A DNA stretch of 64,000 nucleotides from positions 62,001 through 126,000 of the forward strand of contig CACECK010000003.1 of NCBI GenBank assembly GCA_902557965.1, in the 5' to 3' direction. The stretch's first letter is position 1; the number at the start of each line of letters is the position of its first letter. Under the pieces are notes generated by a model. The model worked only from the letters and a program-made list of their open reading frames with translations, was not told the origin of the DNA and made no database searches. Positions 44,969 through 53,778 of this stretch are shown here, in pieces. The stretch is from an uncultured SAR86 cluster bacterium. Its GTDB lineage: Bacteria > Pseudomonadota > Gammaproteobacteria > Magnimaribacterales > D2472. Made by a program: the position numbers and the translations under genes.

Positions 44969-47900
44969 ATGAATAATAAGCTATTTTTAACTTTATTTTT
45001 TGCATTCACTATGTCGTTGAATGTATTTGCTGACAATCCTGGAGATGAGGTTGTTGAAGAGCCAGTTGCTGTTGAAGAAACAGTTGAAACTGAAACATCA
45101 AGTGATGACTCTTCTGATGACGTTCCAGCGCCAGTTACAACTTCTGATGATGATGAAGTAGTAACTCTGCAAAAGGTTGTTGTTACTGGTTCAAGAATTA
45201 AAAGAACTGATATTGCAGGAGCACTTCCTACAATTGTAATAACAAAAGAAGACATTGATGCATCAGGTTTTAGAAGTGTTACAGAAGCACTTCAGTCCCT
45301 ACCACAAGCTAATGCTTATCGGCAGGATGAACAAAACGTAAATACGTTTACTCCAAATGCCAACGAAATTGATTTAAGAAGAATTGGTCCAGGTAGAGTT
45401 CTTTATCTTATTAACGGAAGAAGAACAGCTGATTATCCACTCCCTTACAACAATGCTTCAAACTTTGTTAACACAGGCACCGTTCCCCGTGGCCTAGTTG
45501 ACAGAATTGAGATTGTTTCTCAGGGTTCATCTGCTATTTATGGTTCTGATGCTGTTACTGGCGTTATTAATATCATTACAACAACAGGTAAAGATTTCTC
45601 AGAACTTGAGGCTAATGTTTCAGTAACTGAGCACGGCAACGATATGATAAGCAGTTTAACTTTTTCAACTGGTGGATTTACTGAAAATTCAAGTTGGACA
45701 ATAGGTATTGACGCAACTCAAGTTGATCCAATGTACCTTAGTGATAGAGAGGGTTTTGATGATTGGACTGATGGCCCAGATTATTCAACTACATACATGA
45801 ACCCACGTTGGGGTGCTGCCGTTCAGATGGCAGGATTTGGAGCTGATACCGCTTCATACAGACCAGCAGATTTTGGCGGACCAGCATGTAACTCACAAGA
45901 GTTATCAGGTGGTGTATTTAGAGATTTCAGTAGAGATTTACCAGATATCTATGGTGTTACTAACTACCCTGGATCATATCAAGGATATGTATGTATGTAT
46001 GGTAGAGGTGCAAACGGTGGTGATACTCAAACAATAGTTAACGAAAGAGAAGATACTACAGTAATGGGCACATTTACCCATAACTTTGATAATGGTGTTC
46101 AAATGGATGCAAGAGTTTTCTATTTTGAAGATATTGCCTATCTAAGAAGCAACGTTTCAAGATATGTATCAATGGGTGATTACCTTGATCCTGCAAGAAT
46201 TCGAGCTACTGTTCAACCAAATGATTTAGTTCCAGTTCAAAATGGTCAACAAATTACATACTCATTAAGATACTTCACTCCAGCTATGGGTGAAGCATTT
46301 GAATCTAAAAGTGATTACAGCGAAGACGTAACAGACTTATTTGTAGGCTTTAGTGGTGTTTTTGATAACGGTTTCGAATGGCAAGCTGGTGTAAACGCAA
46401 CAGAATATAATGCGCTAATTACAAGAAAAACATTAACGTCAGGCATTAAAGATTATATGGCAGGTGTTGGAACAACCTGTGAAGATTCAGTAAGAGAAGA
46501 CAAACTTTGTTACGGATCATATTGGGCAAATGCCTATGGTCCTGCCTATGCTGTTTTTGATGCAGATCCTGCATACGGCTATAACGGTGGACCATGTGGA
46601 GTTGATGTTTTTTATGGAAGAAATAACTGTTGGTTCCCTGATCGTCTCTTCGGAGCTATATCTGCTGAACAATTCAATGGTTGGTTAGCTGATGACAGCA
46701 CTAATTCATATTCTGAACAAATGCTCGCTGACTTTACTATGAGCGGTGAGATTGGCGAAATCAATGGCGCTCCAATCGGTTTTGCTCTTCAATTAGAGTA
46801 TCAGACACAAGAATACAAAATTACTCCATCAGCAGGAAGATTGGATGATGAGCAGTTTGGTGGTGATAATGCTATTGACTTTATCCAAGGCTCTACTAGA
46901 TACGGTGGCGGAGATAGAGAAAGATATTCAGTCGGTGTTGAGTTTAGTTTACCTCTTGCTGATAACGTCGAGATGGGTTTAGCTACAAGATATGACAAAT
47001 ATGATGATGATTCATCTAATGTTGGTGGCGCAATATCATCAATGCTTAACATAGCATACAGACCAACTGAAGATATTCTTTTGAGAGCTTCAGCATCACA
47101 ATCATTCAGAGCTCCTGACATGCATAGAGTTTTTGCTGGTTCTTCTTCAGCATTCTATGGAGGAATTGTTGATGGTCCTTTATGTTTTGCCCAGACATCC
47201 GGTGGTAATGTACCAGGAGCTGGTCAGGCTGAAGGCGCATATAATTTCTGTGATGCTTCATACTCTGCAACTAGAAGAGGTTTTAGTGGCGGTAACAAAG
47301 GGCTATATGAAGAACAAGGCACTAACTATAGCTTTGGAATAGTTACAGAGCTTGCTGAAAATGTTTCTTTCCAATGGGATGCATATCAAATGGTTCTTGA
47401 AGAAGCTGTAAGATCAGGAAGCTATCAGGAACTAGTTCATCAACAAGGTGTATGTTTATACGGTGATGATTACTTAACATTCCTTGGTGGTAATTTACCT
47501 CCAGCAGATTGTGCTCAGGTTAGTGAGTTACTAGTTCGTGGACCAACAACAGATCCACTCACTGGAATAGATGCACCTCTAGGCCCGATTGTTTCAGGTA
47601 CTATGTATCCTTACAACCAAACAAAACTTGAGTTTATTGGTCATGATACATATTTAACATGGACAAAAGAAACAGAGAATGCTGGTGACTTTAGAGTTTC
47701 ATTAGCTTCTTCAACAATTGTTAGAGTTAATAGACAAGAATATGCTAGCTCAGATGAGATAGATCTTCTTGAAGCATTTATCTACGAACCTAGATCACAA
47801 CAAAATTTAACAGTGAGCTGGTCTAGAGAAGATCATGCATTATCTTTATTTGCAGATAGACTAGGTCATATGAACATGTATCAAGGCAAAGTAAGTGATC

Positions 47901-48088
47901 CGCACATCACTTATAATATGTCATACAGTTATGACTATAGTCCTGATATTGATCTTTATTTAAGTGTTAGAAACTTAACTGACGTTATGCCACAAAAAGA
48001 TGGTGGGTTTGGATATCCATACTACTATCAAGGTGTATTTAGTGTATTCGGAAGATATGCTAGTGCAGGCTTTAATTACAGGTTCTAA
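44969..48088 (+). CDS. TonB-dependent outer-membrane receptor 3
   Basis: 1039 aa, the largest receptor here. The signal peptide (LFLTLFFAFTMSLNVFA) is followed by an unusually long acidic, low-complexity linker of about 45 residues (VETETSSDDSSDDVPAPV). The TonB box LQKVVVTGSRIKR and plug motifs (DLRRIGPGRVLYLINGRRT, RIEIVSQGSSAIYGSDAVTGVINII) come next. The barrel ends RYASAGFNYRF. Several Cys pairs sit in loops. The ligand is unknown. It directly precedes the TonB energy operon but is separated from it by a terminator. Confidence 0.93.
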   Translation: MNNKLFLTLFFAFTMSLNVFADNPGDEVVEEPVAVEETVETETSSDDSSDDVPAPVTTSDDDEVVTLQKVVVTGSRIKRTDIAGALPTIVITKEDIDASGFRSVTEALQSLPQANAYRQDEQNVNTFTPNANEIDLRRIGPGRVLYLINGRRTADYPLPYNNASNFVNTGTVPRGLVDRIEIVSQGSSAIYGSDAVTGVINIITTTGKDFSELEANVSVTEHGNDMISSLTFSTGGFTENSSWTIGIDATQVDPMYLSDREGFDDWTDGPDYSTTYMNPRWGAAVQMAGFGADTASYRPADFGGPACNSQELSGGVFRDFSRDLPDIYGVTNYPGSYQGYVCMYGRGANGGDTQTIVNEREDTTVMGTFTHNFDNGVQMDARVFYFEDIAYLRSNVSRYVSMGDYLDPARIRATVQPNDLVPVQNGQQITYSLRYFTPAMGEAFESKSDYSEDVTDLFVGFSGVFDNGFEWQAGVNATEYNALITRKTLTSGIKDYMAGVGTTCEDSVREDKLCYGSYWANAYGPAYAVFDADPAYGYNGGPCGVDVFYGRNNCWFPDRLFGAISAEQFNGWLADDSTNSYSEQMLADFTMSGEIGEINGAPIGFALQLEYQTQEYKITPSAGRLDDEQFGGDNAIDFIQGSTRYGGGDRERYSVGVEFSLPLADNVEMGLATRYDKYDDDSSNVGGAISSMLNIAYRPTEDILLRASASQSFRAPDMHRVFAGSSSAFYGGIVDGPLCFAQTSGGNVPGAGQAEGAYNFCDASYSATRRGFSGGNKGLYEEQGTNYSFGIVTELAENVSFQWDAYQMVLEEAVRSGSYQELVHQQGVCLYGDDYLTFLGGNLPPADCAQVSELLVRGPTTDPLTGIDAPLGPIVSGTMYPYNQTKLEFIGHDTYLTWTKETENAGDFRVSLASSTIVRVNRQEYASSDEIDLLEAFIYEPRSQQNLTVSWSREDHALSLFADRLGHMNMYQGKVSDPHITYNMSYSYDYSPDIDLYLSVRNLTDVMPQKDGGFGYPYYYQGVFSVFGRYASAGFNYRF

Positions 48089-48105
48089 TTCTTAGTAAAT
48101 TCTTT

Positions 48106-48134
48106 AAACACCCGCTTCATGCGGGTGTTTTTTT
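48106..48134 (+). terminator. Rho-independent terminator after TBDR 3
   Basis: Perfect 10-bp stem AAACACCCGC / GCGGGTGTTT around loop TTCAT, followed by T residues. 17 nt after the receptor stop. Confidence 0.94.
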
Positions 48135-48186
48135 GAGGTTTAAAACGTTAGATATATCCCTATATAGTTTATATCTATAAATAATA

Positions 48187-48192
48187 TATAAT
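48187..48192 (+). promoter_or_regulatory. putative -10 element of the TonB operon (leaderless DUF3450 gene)
   Basis: A perfect TATAAT ends 6 nt before the ATG at 48199. No Shine-Dalgarno and no good -35 are visible in the AT-rich upstream stretch. Confidence 0.45.
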
Positions 48193-48198
48193 TGCACA

Positions 48199-48963
48199 AT
48201 GAAAAATCCATACTTTCTTTTAATAACTATATTTGCTTTTTCATCATCGATTTATTCACAAGAAATCGTTGATCAAACATTGAACACGCAAGTTGATGCT
48301 AATGTTCCTGGAGTTGTAGCACAAAAGGAAATTGATAACTTAGATGAGCAAGCTAAAAAACTTTATTATGAATTTAAAGATACTGTTAGTGAATACGAAG
48401 GCCTTCGAAGATACGACGATCAATTAGAAAAGATTGTATTTTCTCAAGAGGATGAAATAAAAGATATTCTTAAACAAATAGATTCATTAGATAATGTTAA
48501 TAAAGAAATTCTACCTTTTTTAAAAGAAACTGTTGATTCACTAAGAAAATTCATCGAGTTGGATATGCCTTTTTTAAAAGAAAGCAGAATTGCAAGAATA
48601 GATGATTTGGATTCAATTATTCTTCAATCAAATGTTACAACTGCCGAAAAGTTTAGAAAAGTTTTTGAAGCCTATCAGCTAGAAGCTGGCTTTGGTAATA
48701 CGATTGAAACCTATCCTGGGTTTATTGATTTGGATAATCAAACTATATCAGTAGATTATTTTAGAATTGGAAGATTGGGTTGGTATTATAGAAGTGCAAA
48801 TGGAAGAGAAACAGGTTACTGGGATAAGTTTTCAGAAAACTGGGTCAATACAGGCGGAAGACTAAATGATGAAATTAAATTAGCCTTAGATATTGCCAAT
48901 AGACAAACACCACCTAACTTTATAACTTTGCCTGTTCAGCCAGTAGATAGAGGAGAGGGTTAA
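48199..48963 (+). CDS. DUF3450-family periplasmic protein of the TtpC-type TonB system
   Basis: 254 aa with signal peptide (YFLLITIFAFSSSIYSQ). A long coiled-coil (EIDNLDEQAKKLYYEFKD to VDSLRKFIELDMPFL) is followed by the compact DUF3450 tail (RIGRLGWYYRSANGRETGYWD). The family is found as the first gene of operons with TtpC, ExbB2, ExbD2, TonB2 and a TPR protein, exactly the order here. It is thought to couple the inner-membrane motor to the cell envelope, but its precise role is not established. TtpC starts 1 nt after the stop. Confidence 0.88.
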   Translation: MKNPYFLLITIFAFSSSIYSQEIVDQTLNTQVDANVPGVVAQKEIDNLDEQAKKLYYEFKDTVSEYEGLRRYDDQLEKIVFSQEDEIKDILKQIDSLDNVNKEILPFLKETVDSLRKFIELDMPFLKESRIARIDDLDSIILQSNVTTAEKFRKVFEAYQLEAGFGNTIETYPGFIDLDNQTISVDYFRIGRLGWYYRSANGRETGYWDKFSENWVNTGGRLNDEIKLALDIANRQTPPNFITLPVQPVDRGEG

Positions 48964-48964
48964 A

Positions 48965-50293
48965 ATGTATATCAGACTAATAACACTTTTACTATTTCTA
49001 CCTATATTCGTAATTGCACAGGACGAGTCTCAAGAAGAAGTACCAATACCAATAGAAGAACAAAGAAATAACAAAATTAAAGCTCTTTTAAATGTTGTTA
49101 AGGAAAATAAATCTATATATGTTCAGAAAGACCAAGTTAGAGTGCAGAACTTTATAGATCTTGTTGATGAGAGAGAATCAATGCTTGCAAAAGCAAAGAG
49201 AGATCTTGCTAATGAAAAAATTCGTAATGAAAACTTAGAGAAAAGATTTGAAGCCAATGAGAAGGAACTGGCTGAACTCGAGGAGTCATTACAAATAAAA
49301 ATTGGAGTTTTAGGTGAGCTATTTGGTGTAACACGTCAGTTTGCTGGTGAGCTTCTTGCCTCTACTGAAAAAGCTGTAACTTTTTCAGAATATCCTGAAA
49401 GAGTTGGTGTTTTAAGAGATATTGGTGAAACACAAGTACATGATTTAAATCAACTGCAAAACTTATGGATAAGTTATTTAGATGAAATTGTTTCATCCGG
49501 TGAAGTTAAAACTGTTGAAGCAAATATAATTGATAGAGATGGTGAATCTATTACTGGTGAAATTGTTAGATATGGACATTTCACAACAACTTATAAAAAT
49601 AAATTCGTTACACCAGTTCCTGAATTAAGTGGTTTTGAACTACTTCAAAGACAACCTGAAAGAGATGTATTAAAAAATCTTAGAAAACATCAAAGAAGCG
49701 ATGACTATAGGATTACTTCAATAGATCCTACTAGAGGATTTTTGCTATCACTGTATTTAGATAAACCTGGCTGGATTGATAGAATTGCTCAAGGTAAATC
49801 AATTGGTTTCATAATAATACTCATAGGTATAAGTGGGTTTGTTTTCTCTATTTACAAAATATATCAATTAAGAGAACAAGAGAAAGAAATTATTGCTGAT
49901 AATGCAAAAGTTAAACTTGATATGGAAAATAGTATTAAAGATACTGCGAGCTATGAATCTAAAGAAAATATATTAGATGAATTTATTATTAATTACACTG
50001 GCAAATTAGAATGGGGTGCTAATTGGGTAAAATTCTTTGCTGCTGTTGCACCTTTGTTGGGTTTGTTGGGAACTGTTATCGGAATGATAGAAACATTCCA
50101 AGCTATTACCTTATTTGGTACAGGTGATCCTAAGCAAATGGCAGGTGGTATATCTCAAGCTCTTGTAACAACAATGCTAGGTTTGATTGTTGCAGCTCCT
50201 TTATTAGGCCTATATACATATATTTCACAAAAGGTTTCTAATTTATCTCAAGTCCTTGAAGAAAAAGCATCTTATCTTCTTGCTCAGGAATAA
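48965..50293 (+). CDS. ttpC: TtpC-like MotA/TolQ/ExbB proton-channel family protein
   Basis: 442 aa. The signal peptide (YIRLITLLLFLPIFVIA) leads to a large periplasmic coiled-coil part (ERESMLAKAKRDLANEKIRNE) that ordinary ExbB lacks. A membrane segment follows near residue 280 (SIGFIIILIGISGFVFSIY), and a C-terminal ExbB-type channel domain contains FFAAVAPLLGLLGTVIGMIETF and GGISQALVTTMLGLIVAAPLL. In Vibrio-type TonB2 systems TtpC is an essential extra motor component. A strong GGAGAGGG site sits at the end of the DUF3450 gene. Confidence 0.9.
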   Translation: MYIRLITLLLFLPIFVIAQDESQEEVPIPIEEQRNNKIKALLNVVKENKSIYVQKDQVRVQNFIDLVDERESMLAKAKRDLANEKIRNENLEKRFEANEKELAELEESLQIKIGVLGELFGVTRQFAGELLASTEKAVTFSEYPERVGVLRDIGETQVHDLNQLQNLWISYLDEIVSSGEVKTVEANIIDRDGESITGEIVRYGHFTTTYKNKFVTPVPELSGFELLQRQPERDVLKNLRKHQRSDDYRITSIDPTRGFLLSLYLDKPGWIDRIAQGKSIGFIIILIGISGFVFSIYKIYQLREQEKEIIADNAKVKLDMENSIKDTASYESKENILDEFIINYTGKLEWGANWVKFFAAVAPLLGLLGTVIGMIETFQAITLFGTGDPKQMAGGISQALVTTMLGLIVAAPLLGLYTYISQKVSNLSQVLEEKASYLLAQE

Positions 50294-50295
50294 TT

Positions 50296-50805
50296 ATGCT
50301 AGATGAATTATTTATTAGAGGAGGGCCTGTTTTATATATATTATTTGGCCTGACTTTTTTAATCTTTACATTATTGATTGATAAGTACGTATTTATTTTT
50401 ATTCAAAGTAAAAAATGGGTAAACAACAAATTTAATCAGTTTGTTAAATTGAACCCACCTAGTGCTACAAAATATAAGTTTGTTGAATCAACCCTTATTT
50501 CAAATGTTAAAAGAAAAACTGCCTCGAATATTAAAGTTTTAGATGGTCTCATTGGAATGTGTCCCATGATAGGGCTACTAGGAACGGTTTATGGGATGAT
50601 CGAAGTATTTGAAGTATTGTCTTTTATGGGAACTGGAAACCCTAGAGCAATGTCTTCCGGTGTTGCTAAAGCAACAATTCCAACAATGGCTGGCATGGTA
50701 ATTTCTTTATTTGGTCTTTATTTTAGACAGGACCTTAATCAAAGAATGGATAAAATTGTTTTAAATCTTCGAGACTCTTTGAAAAGCGAAGGATATCAAT
50801 TATGA
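50296..50805 (+). CDS. exbB: ExbB-like proton-channel subunit
   Basis: 169 aa. It has an N-terminal membrane helix (GGPVLYILFGLTFLIFTLLI) and two further ones in the conserved core (MCPMIGLLGTVYGMIEVFEVL, AKATIPTMAGMVISLFGLYF). This is the short ExbB2 form paired with TtpC. With ExbD it forms the proton-driven motor that energises TonB. CAGGA precedes the ATG, and the stop overlaps the exbD start (ATGA). Confidence 0.9.
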   Translation: MLDELFIRGGPVLYILFGLTFLIFTLLIDKYVFIFIQSKKWVNNKFNQFVKLNPPSATKYKFVESTLISNVKRKTASNIKVLDGLIGMCPMIGLLGTVYGMIEVFEVLSFMGTGNPRAMSSGVAKATIPTMAGMVISLFGLYFRQDLNQRMDKIVLNLRDSLKSEGYQL

Positions 50806-51206
50806 GACGTAAAAGAAAAAACATTTCTGATGAAAATCCATTAGATTTAACTCCAATGATGGACATTGTTTTTATCATGTTAATTTTCTTTATTGTCACC
50901 ACTTCTTTTGTAAAAGAAACTGGTGTAGATATAAGTCGACCTAATGCTGAAACTGCTGAAAGGGATGAAAAAGGAAATATTCTTGTAGCAATAACTGAAA
51001 ATAACGAAATTTGGATTGATAAAAGAAGAGTTGATCTCAAAGCAGTAAGGGCAAACATAGAAAGATTAAAAATAGAATATCCAGAAGGATCTGTAATAAT
51101 CCAAGCTGATATGTTATCTAAATCCGGTCTCTTGGTTGAAACTATGGATCAAATCAGACTTGCTGGAATTCAAAATATTTCAATTGCAGCAAAAAATGAT
51201 AACTAA
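50802..51206 (+). CDS. exbD: ExbD-like biopolymer transport protein
   Basis: 134 aa with one N-terminal membrane segment. NPLDLTPMMDIVFIMLIFFIVTTSF contains the conserved membrane Asp that carries protons, followed by a periplasmic domain ending DQIRLAGIQNISIAAKND. The RRKRKN cluster before the helix is cytosolic. It is translationally coupled to exbB upstream, and the tonB start lies within its last codons. Confidence 0.93.
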   Translation: MRRKRKNISDENPLDLTPMMDIVFIMLIFFIVTTSFVKETGVDISRPNAETAERDEKGNILVAITENNEIWIDKRRVDLKAVRANIERLKIEYPEGSVIIQADMLSKSGLLVETMDQIRLAGIQNISIAAKNDN

Positions 51207-51867
51207 TCTAAACAACATAAAAAATAAATTTTATACATTAGTATCTTCTGATAATAATAGAGTTTTCATTATTATTACTGCAATCGTAGTAACCTTTGTA
51301 ATTTTTTTAATTATTCAATCTTTAATAAGCAGATCAGCTAATATTGATAAGAAAGATAAGAATCCAAACCTTGTTGAATTTATAAGGATTAAAGAAGATA
51401 ACAATCTTCAAGAACGGACCAGGCAAATTCCAGACAAGCCACCACAACCCAAAAGGCCGCCACAACCTGAAATTGAACTAGATGATAAAACACCACCACC
51501 GGTTCAGCAATTTGACTTAGATTTACCAGATTTTGCATTGCCTACTGACTTTAGTGGGGCATTTCTAGGTAATATTGATGATATGGGTAGAGGCACTAGT
51601 CAGTTAATCCCACTCGTAAAAATAGCACCACGGTGTCCAAGTGAGGCTGCTATGGCAGGCATCAATGGATCAGTTGTTTTGGAATTACTTGTTAACGAAT
51701 CTGGAAGAGTAGATACAATTAAAATAAGACAAGCCAGACCATCTAAAATATTCAATAAAGAAGCCTTAAAGGCTGTTAGAAGGTGGCAATTTAAACCAAA
51801 ATCTGTTGACGGAGTTGCTGTACCCCAATTAGGATTACTAACAGTGGAGTTTGTTTGTAATGTTTAA
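51196..51867 (+). CDS. tonB: energy transducer TonB
   Basis: 223 aa from the ATG at 51196, which overlaps exbD by 11 nt. The TTG start in the track lies deep in exbD. One membrane anchor (VFIIITAIVVTFVIFLIIQ) sits unusually far in, after ~25 cytosolic residues. A short Pro-rich spanner (PDKPPQPKRPPQPEIE, TPPPVQQ) and the TonB C-terminal domain follow (APRCPSEAAMAGINGSVVLE, EALKAVRRWQFKP). It transmits proton-motive force to the TBDRs. The spacer is short, as in TonB2-type proteins. This is the only full TonB gene in the window. Confidence 0.92.
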   Translation: MITNLNNIKNKFYTLVSSDNNRVFIIITAIVVTFVIFLIIQSLISRSANIDKKDKNPNLVEFIRIKEDNNLQERTRQIPDKPPQPKRPPQPEIELDDKTPPPVQQFDLDLPDFALPTDFSGAFLGNIDDMGRGTSQLIPLVKIAPRCPSEAAMAGINGSVVLELLVNESGRVDTIKIRQARPSKIFNKEALKAVRRWQFKPKSVDGVAVPQLGLLTVEFVCNV

Positions 51868-53080
51868 ATATATATTTTTGTTATTAATATTAAGTTTTTA
51901 TCAGCCAGTATTTTCTACTGAAGATACGATAAGCCAAGCTGTGGCAAGATATTTAACAAGAATCCATAAATATATGGAAGCCGAAGATTGGATTAATGCA
52001 GAAAGAGAATTAGAACAAACAGCTAGAAGGTATTTCAAGAATGAAGATAGTTATGAAAGAGCTTTAATTAATCAATTGTATGGACAGTTTTATGCAATGC
52101 AAAGAGATTATAAAAATGCTATTCCTTGGTTTGAAAAAGCTATTGCGAAAGGGAGACTTCCGTTTGCAGCTGACTTACAAGTTACTTACAGTCTGGCGCA
52201 GTGCTATTTTCAAACGGGTAGATACACAGATGTCATTAATACTTTAGAAAACTATAGAACCAAGGCATCAAAAAGAGGCCAAAATATGGCACCTGTCCAA
52301 CTCATGGTTCTAGGCATAGCCTATTTTCAGGAACAAGAAATGCTTAAAGCTTATCTTAATATTGCTGAAGCAAATGCTACTTCAACAAAATTAAATGAAG
52401 AGTGGCTCCAATATGAATTTGCCCTTGCAGTCAAACTTGAAAAATATGACGATGCTATTAGCGTGGGCCAGTTTTTAATATTTGTAAATCCAGAAAAAAA
52501 ATCTTATTGGAAACAGTTAAGCGGTGTTTATTATGGAAGCGAATCTGAGGAGCTTTCATTAGCTGGTCTAGAGTTGGCATACGAAAATGATGTGCTTGAT
52601 AAAGAAAAAGATTACATAGATTTAGCAAGGTATTTTATGTATAAAGAGCTCCCCATTAAAGCGGTGGATGTGCTCAACGATGGCATCAAAATCCAAAAAG
52701 TTAAAAAAACCAGAAAAAATTACGAATTTCTTGCAGATTCATATTTTTTATCAAAAGATAGAGTGAAAGGTATAGATGCTTTAATAAAAGCAGAGAAAAT
52801 AGATTCAGATGCAAACTTATCTTACAAAATTGGTAGATTTGCTTTTGAAAATGAAGATTGGTCAAAATCAATTAATTATTTTAAACAAGCTAAAAATCAA
52901 GGATATGAAAAATATCCTGGTAGATTGGAATTGCTTTTAGGTATTTCTTATTTTGAAATCTCTAATTACAAAGAAGCACTTGTATATTTAAATGAATCAA
53001 AGGAAATAGATACATCCACTTCAGCTGCAGAAGGTTGGATAAGTTATATTAATGATATTCTTGGAACTCAAAGTTCTTAA
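51860..53080 (+). CDS. exported TPR-repeat protein of the TonB operon
   Basis: 406 aa from the ATG at 51860 (MFKYIFLLLILSFYQPVFST, signal peptide), overlapping tonB by 8 nt. Repeated TPR-like helical pairs run through the protein: YKNAIPWFEKAIAKGRLPFA, LAQCYFQTGRYTDVINTLEN, LPIKAVDVLNDGIKIQK and WSKSINYFKQAKNQGYEKYP. TPR proteins close TtpC-type TonB operons and are thought to link the complex to other envelope proteins. The ABC exporter begins 18 nt later and may be co-transcribed. Confidence 0.88.
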   Translation: MFKYIFLLLILSFYQPVFSTEDTISQAVARYLTRIHKYMEAEDWINAERELEQTARRYFKNEDSYERALINQLYGQFYAMQRDYKNAIPWFEKAIAKGRLPFAADLQVTYSLAQCYFQTGRYTDVINTLENYRTKASKRGQNMAPVQLMVLGIAYFQEQEMLKAYLNIAEANATSTKLNEEWLQYEFALAVKLEKYDDAISVGQFLIFVNPEKKSYWKQLSGVYYGSESEELSLAGLELAYENDVLDKEKDYIDLARYFMYKELPIKAVDVLNDGIKIQKVKKTRKNYEFLADSYFLSKDRVKGIDALIKAEKIDSDANLSYKIGRFAFENEDWSKSINYFKQAKNQGYEKYPGRLELLLGISYFEISNYKEALVYLNESKEIDTSTSAAEGWISYINDILGTQSS

Positions 53081-53098
53081 TACTGTCCAATATAAACA

Positions 53099-53776
53099 AT
53101 GATAATTAACGTTAAAAATATAAAAAAATCTTATAACGTTGGCACTCAGGAAGTGCACGCTCTTCGCGGCATTGATTTATCTGTTGAGAAAGGTGAATTC
53201 ATGGCAATTATGGGGCCATCTGGATCTGGTAAAACAACTTTAATGAATATTATTGGTTGTCTTGATACACCAACAAGTGGGACGTATGAATTAAATGGAA
53301 AATCTGTAAGTAGTCTTGAGGATGATGAGCTTGCCAGCATTAGAAATAAGGAAATTGGATTTGTTTTTCAATCCTTTAATTTATTAGCCAAGAACAGCAC
53401 ATTAGATAATGTGCTACTTCCACTTAAATATGCTGGCGAGAATAAAAATGATGCTGTGATTAAAGCTAAAAAAGTTATTGGGAGAGTTGGACTAACAGAA
53501 AGATTAGATCATACGCCTGCAGAGTTATCTGGCGGTCAACAACAAAGAGTCGCAATAGCTAGAGCTTTAGTAAATAATCCTAGTATTATCTTTGCAGACG
53601 AACCTACTGGTAATCTAGATTCTAAAACAGGTGAGGAAGTAATGAATTTATTTAAGGAACTTAATTCATATGGACAAACAATCATCTTAATTACACATGA
53701 AGATAGTGTTGCTCAACAATCAAATAGGGTTATTACAATTATGGATGGTCTGATAAAATCAGATAACAGGAATTAA
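53099..53776 (+). CDS. ABC exporter ATPase (MacB/LolD-type)
   Basis: 225 aa. Walker A is GPSGSGKTT, the Q-loop lies in GFVFQSFNLL, the signature motif is LSGGQQQRVAIARALV, Walker B is IIFADEPTGNLDS and the H-loop lies in ILITHED. The sequence HALRGIDLSVEKGEF is typical of the MacB/LolD/YknY branch. In classical MacB this domain is fused to the permease; here it is a separate chain, with adaptor and permease encoded just downstream. No Shine-Dalgarno is visible. Confidence 0.92.
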   Translation: MIINVKNIKKSYNVGTQEVHALRGIDLSVEKGEFMAIMGPSGSGKTTLMNIIGCLDTPTSGTYELNGKSVSSLEDDELASIRNKEIGFVFQSFNLLAKNSTLDNVLLPLKYAGENKNDAVIKAKKVIGRVGLTERLDHTPAELSGGQQQRVAIARALVNNPSIIFADEPTGNLDSKTGEEVMNLFKELNSYGQTIILITHEDSVAQQSNRVITIMDGLIKSDNRN

Positions 53777-53778
53777 AA

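Noticed and set aside
45000-47342. Minus- and plus-strand ORFs within TBDR 3 (44935-45255, 46801-47121, 45813-46037, 47133-47342)
   Set aside because: They are shadows of the receptor in other frames, with low-complexity translations and no start signals.
53081-53098. Independent promoter for the ABC exporter
   Set aside because: TATAAA lies only 2 nt before the ATG, too close for a functional -10 at the spacing seen elsewhere; read-through from the TonB operon is simpler.
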